This document shows, in pieces, positions 58,604 to 64,000 of a stretch of 64,000 nt of DNA. The notes beneath the pieces are model-generated. The model saw only the letters and a list, made by a program, of their open reading frames with translations, did not search any database and was not told where the DNA came from. This stretch comes from JAWWPY01 sp033854735 (lineage in GTDB: Bacteria > Actinomycetota > Actinomycetes > Streptosporangiales > Streptosporangiaceae): NCBI GenBank assembly GCA_033854735.1, contig JAWWPY010000325.1, positions 1 to 64,000 on the forward strand, in the 5' to 3' direction. Each line of letters begins with the position of its first letter. The first letter of the stretch is position 1. Made by a program: the position numbers and the translations under genes.

Positions 58604-58661
58604 TTCCATGATCACGGAGTATTTCTGGGTCCATGTGTCCGGAATCTTCCGTGATCTTGAA
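58604..58661. repeat. palindromic intergenic repeat, copy 4
   Basis: TTCCATGATCACGGA at the left, TCCGTGATCTTGAA at the right; the outer arm is less well paired than in the other copies. It lies between the lipid droplet protein gene and xseA. Confidence 0.85.
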
Positions 58662-58681
58662 AGGGGCACTGGGGCGCGGAA

Positions 58682-58786
58682 GCCGGGAGCCGGAGACAGC
58701 ACGCCGGGAGCCGGAGACAGCACGCCGGGAGCCGGAGGCAGCACGCCGGGAGCCGGAGGCAGCAAGCCGGGAGCCCGAGGCAGCAC
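58682..58786 (+). repeat. 21 bp tandem repeat, five units
   Basis: Five head-to-tail units of GCCGGGAGCCGGAGACAGCA+C with a few changes fill the leader just upstream of xseA. Confidence 0.85.
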
Positions 58787-58803
58787 GCCCGTAAACGGTC
58801 ACC

Positions 58804-60048
58804 ATGGCCCTTGAGACCTCGGCCGACTCACCGGTCCCGGTGCGTACCGTCATGCGCCTGGTCGGCGACTGGATCGGGCGTCTGGGGCGGATCTGGGTGG
58901 AAGGGCAGATCGCCGAGCTAACCAGGCGCGGTGGCACCGCGTTCCTGACCCTCCGCGATCCGGTCGCCGCGGTGTCGGTCAGGGTGATCTGCCCGCGCAC
59001 CGTGCTCGACGCGTCCGACCCGCCGCCCGCCGAAGGGGCCCGGGTCCTGGTCTGGGCCAAGCCCGACTTCAACGCCAACAAGGGATCGTTTTCCCTCTCC
59101 GCGGTCGAAATCCGCGCCGTTGGCATCGGTGAGCTGCTCGCCCGGCTGGAACGGCTGCGGCGCACGTTGGCGGCCGAGGGTCTCTTCGCCGCGGAGCGTA
59201 AACGACCGCTGCCATTCCTGCCCGGGGAGATCGGCTTGATCTGCGGCCGGGACTCCGCCGCGGAGCGGGACGTCCTCCGCAATGCCGCCCGGCGCTGGCC
59301 CGCGGTGCGGTTCCGGGTGGAGCAGGTCGCGGTCCAGGGCGGGTACGCCGTGACCGAGGTCATCGACAGCCTGCAGCGCCTCGACGCGGACCCGGCGGTA
59401 GAGGTCATTATCATCGCCCGCGGTGGCGGGTCGATCGAGGACCTGCTGCCCTTCTCCGACGAGTCGCTCGTCCGGGCCGTGGCCGCCTGCCAGACCCCCG
59501 TGGTCAGCGCCATCGGGCATGAGCAGGATGCTCCGCTCCTCGACTACGTCGCCGACGTCCGCGCGTCCACCCCCACCGACGCGGCCCGGCGGGTTGTTCC
59601 CGATGTTGCCGAGCAGTTCGCGCTCATCGCCCAGTTGCGCGGCCGGGCCCGCCGTTGCGTGGCCGGCCGGCTGGACCGCGAGTCGTCCTGGCTCGCCGGC
59701 CTGCGGTCCAGGCCAGTCCTCGCCTCCCCGGTCCGTGAGGTGGAGCGGCGCCAGGAGCAGGTGCTCGCCCTGGCCCAGCGGGCGCACCGCTGCCTGTCCG
59801 CCCGGCTGGACCGGGCCTATGACGACGTGACGCACACCCGCGCCCGGCTGCTGGCCCTCTCCCCCGCCGCGACACTACGCCGTGGCTACGCGATCGTTCA
59901 GCGCGCGGACGGTACCGTGGTGCGAACGGCCACGAACGTGGCCGAAGGCGAGAAGCTCACCGTCCGGCTCGCGGAGGACCAGATGGTCGTGACGGCAGAC
60001 AGGAATGATCGTTCCGAGGCGGCCCAGATCGCCTCACCCAGCACCTAA
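58804..60048 (+). CDS. xseA: exodeoxyribonuclease VII large subunit
   Basis: Catalytic subunit of ExoVII (414 residues), degrading single-stranded DNA. An OB-fold (RTVMRLVGDWIGRLGRIWVE, GQIAELTRRGGTAFLTLRD) comes first, then the catalytic region GLICGRDSAAERDVLRNAAR, VEVIIIARGGGSIEDLLPFS, and SAIGHEQDAPLLDYVADVRA with STPTDAA, then a coiled coil. The partner xseB lies 2.1 kb downstream, separated by an acyltransferase gene. No clear ribosome-binding site before ATG 58804. Confidence 0.95.
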   Translation: MALETSADSPVPVRTVMRLVGDWIGRLGRIWVEGQIAELTRRGGTAFLTLRDPVAAVSVRVICPRTVLDASDPPPAEGARVLVWAKPDFNANKGSFSLSAVEIRAVGIGELLARLERLRRTLAAEGLFAAERKRPLPFLPGEIGLICGRDSAAERDVLRNAARRWPAVRFRVEQVAVQGGYAVTEVIDSLQRLDADPAVEVIIIARGGGSIEDLLPFSDESLVRAVAACQTPVVSAIGHEQDAPLLDYVADVRASTPTDAARRVVPDVAEQFALIAQLRGRARRCVAGRLDRESSWLAGLRSRPVLASPVREVERRQEQVLALAQRAHRCLSARLDRAYDDVTHTRARLLALSPAATLRRGYAIVQRADGTVVRTATNVAEGEKLTVRLAEDQMVVTADRNDRSEAAQIASPST

Positions 60049-60083
60049 TCAGCACTTTCTCCCCCGTTGCCAGTCACGCGTTT

Positions 60084-60108
60084 CTTCTCGCCCCGAAGCG
60101 GCGAGAAG
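60084..60108 (+). terminator. hairpin after xseA
   Basis: CTTCTCGCC (60084-60092) pairs with GGCGAGAAG (60100-60108) around a 7 base loop, 35 bases after the xseA stop and just before the acyltransferase start. It has no T-run, so could be a terminator or an mRNA-stabilising element. Confidence 0.5.
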
Positions 60109-60120
60109 CAGGACAATGCT

Positions 60121-62151
60121 GTGAGCCGGGGGGTCAGCAGAGTGCGAGCGCAGATCGTGCCGACACGAAGCCGCAAAGCCGTCACGCACCCGAACGAGCG
60201 CTCCAACGAACACCCGAACGACCACTCTGGGCCTCGCCGGACCGGGCGCGCCCAGCGACCCGCCAGCAAGCCCGCGACAGCGCGCGCGCCAGGACTGGAT
60301 GGGGTCCGCGCGCTGGCTGTGCTCGCGGTCCTCGCCTTTCATGAGCAATTCTCGGCGTTTCCCGGCGGATTTCTCGGGGTCGACGTCTTCTTCGTCCTCA
60401 GCGGATACCTGATCACCGACCTGCTCGTCGCCCAGTGGGACCGCCGCGGGCGGCTCAACCTGCGGAGCTTCTGGGTGCGGCGGGCCCGCCGGCTACTGCC
60501 CGCCCTCGCCGTCGTGCTGGTCAGCGTCACGGCCGCCGTGGCGGTGATCGAGCCAGCTCAGCTCGGTGCGCTCCGCCCCGCCCTGGTCGCGGCCATGACG
60601 TACTCCAGCAACTGGTGGCAGGCCGCCCAGCACCAGTCGTACTTCGCCGGGTTCGGCCCGCCGCCGCCCTTGCAGCACCTGTGGTCACTCGCCATCGAGG
60701 AACAGTTCTACCTGGTGTGGCCGCTGATCCTGGTGACGGTGCTGCTGACCGGCCAGAGCCGCCGGCTGCGGGCGGCCGTGGCCTGGCTCGGCGCGGTCGC
60801 CTCGGCCGTGGCCATGGCCGTCATCTACGTGCCCGACGCCGATCCCTCCTGGGTCTACTACGGCACCAGCACTCACGCATCCGCGCTGCTCATCGGCGCC
60901 GCCCTCGCCCTCACCTGGCCGCTGCGGCGGCTGCGCACGGCCACGCGCGACAACGTGGCCCGCGCCGACATCGCGGGCCTGGCCGGGATCGCGGTGCTGG
61001 CCTGGGCGATGGGTCACTTCTCCGGTTCCGATCCCGCCCTGTACCCGGCCGGGCTCTTCGTCGCGGCCCTGGCGGCCGGGGGCCTGGTGCTGGCGGCGGC
61101 CACCCCGGGGTCGGTCAGCCGGATGCTCAGCTGGAGTCCGTTGCGTTGGCTGGGGCTTCGCTCTTATGGCATTTACCTGTGGCACTGGCCAGTAATCGCG
61201 CTGGCCGCGGCGGTCGCCGGGCCGGGATCCACCGGGGTCGGCCTCTGGCTGGTCGAGACCGTGACCGCCGTCACCCTGGCCGCGGCCTCCTGGCGGTGGA
61301 TAGAAGAACCAATTATCCGCAACGGTTTTCGTGTCACTGTCGTCGCCCGTTACCGGGTCGTAGCCGACTCGGCCGCCTCCGCGCGGCGGTCTCCCGGCCG
61401 CGCTTTCCCAGCGGTGTTCATGGTGGTGGCGCTCAGCGTGGTCGCCGTGGCGGGGTACGGGGTCCTCGACGCGCCGTCGTCGGCTGGCTTGCAGCAGCAG
61501 ATCACGCACGGGGCGAAGATCAGCGCGGCCACCCCGGCGAAACGGGTGACGGCGGCGCGCGCGGCCCGGCGGCGCGCCGCGCAGCGTGCGGCCGCGGTGC
61601 GGATTCCCGGTTCGAAGGTCACCGCCATCGGTGACTCTGTGATGCTCGCGTCCGCGCCGCAATTGGCGCAAGCGCTTCCGGGCATCTCCATCAACGCTCA
61701 GGTCAGCCGCCAGATGGGCGCAGGCCTCGGGGTGGTGGCCAGCCTCGCCGGCAGCGGCGGGCTCCGCCGGGTGGTGGTGGTCGGGCTCGGCACCAACGGC
61801 ACGGTGACCGCGGGACAGGTCCTCCAGTTGATCGCGATGATAGGCCCGCACCGCAGGCTGGTCCTGATCAACACCTTCGTGCCCCGGCCGTGGCAGGCGG
61901 GTGACAACCAGGTGCTCGCCGCGGCCGCCCGCCAGCACGCCAATGTCGTGCTGGCCAACTGGTACGCGACCATCGAGTACCACACCAACCTGCTGTGGAG
62001 CGACATGGTGCATCCCCGCCCGGCCGGTGCGCCGCTCTACGCCCAGATGGTGGCGTCTGCGGTGCAGGCCACGCGCAACATCAGGGCCGGTAAGACGCCC
62101 TGGCCGCCTCCGGTGCGAGTGCCATCAGCGCGCCTGGGGCAGGCCGGCTAG
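60121..62151 (+). CDS. acyltransferase 3 (OafA/YrhL-like) with C-terminal SGNH domain
   Basis: A 676-residue membrane O-acyltransferase that transfers acyl groups onto surface glycans. After a basic leader, GLDGVRALAVLAVLAFHEQF and GGFLGVDVFFVLSGYLITDL open the Acyl_transf_3 domain with about ten helices (HLWSLAIEEQFYLVWPLILV is conserved). The C-terminal extracytoplasmic SGNH domain shows IGDSVMLAS, GLGTNG and DMVHPRPAG. GTG 60121 is preferred to an upstream TTG. It sits between xseA and xseB, 3 bases before xseB. Confidence 0.88.
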   Translation: MSRGVSRVRAQIVPTRSRKAVTHPNERSNEHPNDHSGPRRTGRAQRPASKPATARAPGLDGVRALAVLAVLAFHEQFSAFPGGFLGVDVFFVLSGYLITDLLVAQWDRRGRLNLRSFWVRRARRLLPALAVVLVSVTAAVAVIEPAQLGALRPALVAAMTYSSNWWQAAQHQSYFAGFGPPPPLQHLWSLAIEEQFYLVWPLILVTVLLTGQSRRLRAAVAWLGAVASAVAMAVIYVPDADPSWVYYGTSTHASALLIGAALALTWPLRRLRTATRDNVARADIAGLAGIAVLAWAMGHFSGSDPALYPAGLFVAALAAGGLVLAAATPGSVSRMLSWSPLRWLGLRSYGIYLWHWPVIALAAAVAGPGSTGVGLWLVETVTAVTLAAASWRWIEEPIIRNGFRVTVVARYRVVADSAASARRSPGRAFPAVFMVVALSVVAVAGYGVLDAPSSAGLQQQITHGAKISAATPAKRVTAARAARRRAAQRAAAVRIPGSKVTAIGDSVMLASAPQLAQALPGISINAQVSRQMGAGLGVVASLAGSGGLRRVVVVGLGTNGTVTAGQVLQLIAMIGPHRRLVLINTFVPRPWQAGDNQVLAAAARQHANVVLANWYATIEYHTNLLWSDMVHPRPAGAPLYAQMVASAVQATRNIRAGKTPWPPPVRVPSARLGQAG

Positions 62152-62154
62152 GTT

Positions 62155-62412
62155 GTGGCCGTGACCGCCAAGCAGGGTGCGGAGCCGACGGCTAAGCCGG
62201 TCCCGTATGAGCAGGCCCGTGATGAGCTCACCGACGTGGTCAAGCGGCTTGAGGCGGGCGGCCTGACCCTGGAGCAGTCGCTCGACCTCTGGGAGCGCGG
62301 CGAACGGCTCGCCGCTATCTGCGAGGAGTGGCTGGAAGGCGCCCGCGCGCGGCTGGCCGCGGCCGCGGCCGAGCGGAAGGCGGACCAAGGCGACCCAACC
62401 GCGCCATTCTGA
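62155..62412 (+). CDS. xseB: exodeoxyribonuclease VII small subunit
   Basis: An 85-residue helical protein: YEQARDELTDVVKRLEAGGL then TLEQSLDLWERGERLAAICE match XseB. It binds along the XseA coiled coil. GTG 62155 lies 3 bases after the acyltransferase stop, so it is probably translated by coupling with that gene. Confidence 0.93.
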   Translation: MAVTAKQGAEPTAKPVPYEQARDELTDVVKRLEAGGLTLEQSLDLWERGERLAAICEEWLEGARARLAAAAAERKADQGDPTAPF

Positions 62413-62437
62413 CGCTCCGCGCAGATAGCGTAAGCGG

Positions 62438-62869
62438 GTGAGCGATCAGCCGTCAGACGGGCCGACCGTGCTGCTGGCGGCCGTGGACGGCTCGGACACG
62501 TCCATGCGGGCTGGAGCCTACGCCGCGGGGCTGGCGCGCCGCCAGAACGCCCGCCTGGCCTGCCTCTATGTGCGCAGTTACAGCATGGTGGCCGAGGCCG
62601 GGGCGGTCGTGCAAGTGCAGCAGGCCCATAATGACGTCGCACGCGAACTGCGGGACGCGGTCGAGACACAGAGTGGCCGGATCGGGGTCAGGGCTGAATT
62701 CTTCGAACGCGTCGGCAATCCGTTCACCGAGATCGTCCGGCTGGCCGACGAACTGCAGGCGGACGCCGTGATTGTTGGTGCCTCGACCAAGGCTGGTCAC
62801 CGTTTCGTCGGCTCGCTCGCGGTCCACCTCGTGCGCGCCAACCGCTGGCCCGTCACCGTCGTCCCCTGA
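62438..62869 (+). CDS. universal stress protein (UspA family)
   Basis: A 143-residue single-domain Usp. VLLAAVDGSDTSMRAGAYAA opens the fold, and GASTKAGHRFVGSLAVHLVR matches the nucleotide-binding GxxG-x9-GS pattern, followed by WPVTVVP. ATP-binding Usp proteins act in dormancy and stress responses. GTG 62438 lies 25 bases after xseB. Confidence 0.9.
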   Translation: MSDQPSDGPTVLLAAVDGSDTSMRAGAYAAGLARRQNARLACLYVRSYSMVAEAGAVVQVQQAHNDVARELRDAVETQSGRIGVRAEFFERVGNPFTEIVRLADELQADAVIVGASTKAGHRFVGSLAVHLVRANRWPVTVVP

Positions 62870-62926
62870 CTGCGCCGGCCCCAGCGCCCGTGGCCCCGGG
62901 TTACCCCGGCTGACGGGTGGGGATGC

Positions 62927-63541
62927 TCAGTCGGCCAGGGTGCTCCCGATCCCGGACAGGACCTGGAGCACCCCGTCGGCCAGCCGCTCCGCGTGGGCAG
63001 CGTCCTCGCCGAGCGAGACCTCGGCGACCGCCAGCATGAGCGCGCCGGTCATCACCACGGCCAGCGCCTCATCCAAAGGCTCCGCACTGCGCGCGAAGAA
63101 GTCGGCGTTCTTGTCCGCCCACTCCCGCAACCTCTGCCGCATCAGCAGGTCGAACCCGGGCGGCCCGTCGCCGCGCACGAACAGCCTGGCCAGCTCGCGC
63201 TCCTGGACGCATCCGTCCAGGTACGCCCGTGCGCCGGCGAGGAACAGCTGCTTCGGTTCGGCCACGCCAGCGTCCCGGGCCGCGCGCACCGCGCTGCGGG
63301 CCCGCTGCGCCTGACTCTGATGGAAGTCCTCGAACAGGGTGAAGTACAGGTCGGCCTTCCCGGTGAAGTGGTGGTAGAGGCTGCCCACGCTCGCGCCGGC
63401 CCTGGCCACTACGTCCGTCACTCCGGCCTGGGCGTAGCCCACCGACGTGAAAACGTCACGGGCAGCGGCCATGAGCGCGGCGCGGGTAGCAGCGCCCCGC
63501 TCCGAGGTCCGCACGATAGGCTGGGGAAAGTCTGTTGTCAT
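62927..63541 (-). CDS. TetR family transcriptional regulator
   Basis: A 204-residue TetR protein: TRAALMAAARDVFTSVGYAQ, AGVTDVVARAGASVGSLYHH, FTGKADLYFTLFEDF form the DNA-binding domain, followed by a helical ligand domain with a single Cys (YLDGCVQERELARLF). Divergent from glpX. The target is not evident. Confidence 0.88.
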   Translation of the reverse strand: MTTDFPQPIVRTSERGAATRAALMAAARDVFTSVGYAQAGVTDVVARAGASVGSLYHHFTGKADLYFTLFEDFHQSQAQRARSAVRAARDAGVAEPKQLFLAGARAYLDGCVQERELARLFVRGDGPPGFDLLMRQRLREWADKNADFFARSAEPLDEALAVVMTGALMLAVAEVSLGEDAAHAERLADGVLQVLSGIGSTLAD

Positions 63542-63648
63542 ACGCCTGCGCAGCGCTCCTCACGGTCGGCTGCTCCAGGGGACCAGGCTACGCCTGCCCG
63601 TGAGGTACGTGAGTTCGCATACTGCCGCCCAGGGAAGGCGCCTCTTTC

Positions 63649-64000
63649 ATGACCGAGAACCTGGCCAGCGGCACGGAATCGGTGCAGCCCGACCCGCTCA
63701 ATTCGCCTGAGCCTGGCCGCCGCGCCCCCGATCGGAACCTCGCGCTCGAACTGGCCAGGGTCACTGAGGCCGGCGCGATGGCCGCCGCCCGCTGGGTGGG
63801 CCGCGGTGACAAGAACGGCGCCGACGGCGACGCCGTACACGCGATGCGCCTGCTGATCAATTCCGTGTCGATGAACGGCGTCGTGGTCATTGGCGAGGGT
63901 GAGAAGGACCGCGCCCCGATGCTCTACAACGGCGAGCAGGTCGGTGACGGGACCGGCCCGCTGTGCGACGTCGCGGTCGACCCGATCGACGGCACCCGGC
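63649..64000 (+). CDS. glpX: class II fructose-1,6-bisphosphatase (3-prime end cut by window edge)
   Basis: The first 117 residues of GlpX, the gluconeogenic FBPase of actinobacteria. After a polar leader, LALELARVTEAGAMAAARWV and GRGDKNGADGDAVHAMRLLI match; metal- and substrate-binding VIGEGEKDRAPMLYNGEQVG and VDPIDGTR are intact. GGGAAGG (63632-63638) precedes ATG 63649. Location close to xseA/xseB is typical. Confidence 0.93.
   Translation, partial: MTENLASGTESVQPDPLNSPEPGRRAPDRNLALELARVTEAGAMAAARWVGRGDKNGADGDAVHAMRLLINSVSMNGVVVIGEGEKDRAPMLYNGEQVGDGTGPLCDVAVDPIDGTR

Noticed and set aside
58682..58786. Regular 21 bp repeats considered as a CRISPR array
   Set aside because: Units are directly adjacent with no unique spacers, and no cas genes are present.
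1..64000. tRNA or rRNA genes
   Set aside because: I saw no cloverleaf-like sequence or rRNA stretch while reading; a dedicated scan would be needed to exclude a divergent tRNA.

Overview
This is a very GC-rich chromosomal segment from a member of the Actinomycetota. The evidence is a whiB7 gene beside uvrD, mycoredoxin and an ABC1 kinase, the conserved set ychF / rmuC / DUF6542 / ispH / lipid-droplet-associated protein / xseA / xseB / glpX, many TetR regulators, GTG starts, and DUF3054 and DUF6893 proteins. The order fits Streptosporangiales-like genomes, but I cannot name a genus from sequence alone.

Layout. 0-19 kb is accessory and metabolic: a TetR-controlled drug-type ABC exporter, an agmatinase-type ureohydrolase with a LysR regulator, an AMP-forming acyl ligase, a lipoprotein, a cation/calcium exchanger, a PfkB kinase coupled to a flavodoxin, a VOC/ArsR/SRPBCC/YCII cluster, and a polyamine-type uptake operon (aminotransferase, binding protein, two permeases, no ATPase). 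18-29 kb is the conserved actinobacterial stress/redox block: a ThiF-like protein, ABC1 kinase, whiB7 with a readable attenuator leader, acyl-CoA thioesterase, UvrD-type helicase, mycoredoxin and an ANTAR protein. 29-32.5 kb holds a cyanophycin operon (cyanophycinase then cyanophycin synthetase).

35-45.7 kb, on the minus strand, is a seven-gene operon for a single-membrane type IV secretion machine of the Tcp (pCW3-like) type: TcpC/VirB8-like, small membrane protein, a TcpE-like protein fused to a MinD/ParA-like domain, VirB4, VirB6-like, a second small VirB8/TcpC-like protein, and a lytic transglycosylase-NlpC/P60 hydrolase. No relaxase and no FtsK/VirD4 coupling protein is present here, so it may be a chromosomal secretion device rather than a conjugation module. 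This is the best candidate for an undescribed system in the window.

46-57 kb mixes core genes with debris: truncated MFS, SDR and IS5-type transposase pieces, duplicated ychF 3-prime ends, and a 56-57 bp direct repeat of the ispH 3-prime end that brackets an epimerase/TetR pair. 57-64 kb returns to the conserved ispH-xseA-xseB-glpX neighbourhood, with an acyltransferase-SGNH protein lodged between xseA and xseB.

A 53-59 bp palindromic element occurs four times (8.9, 34.9, 51.5 and 58.6 kb), always between genes or at a gene end, with mostly compensating changes in its two arms.
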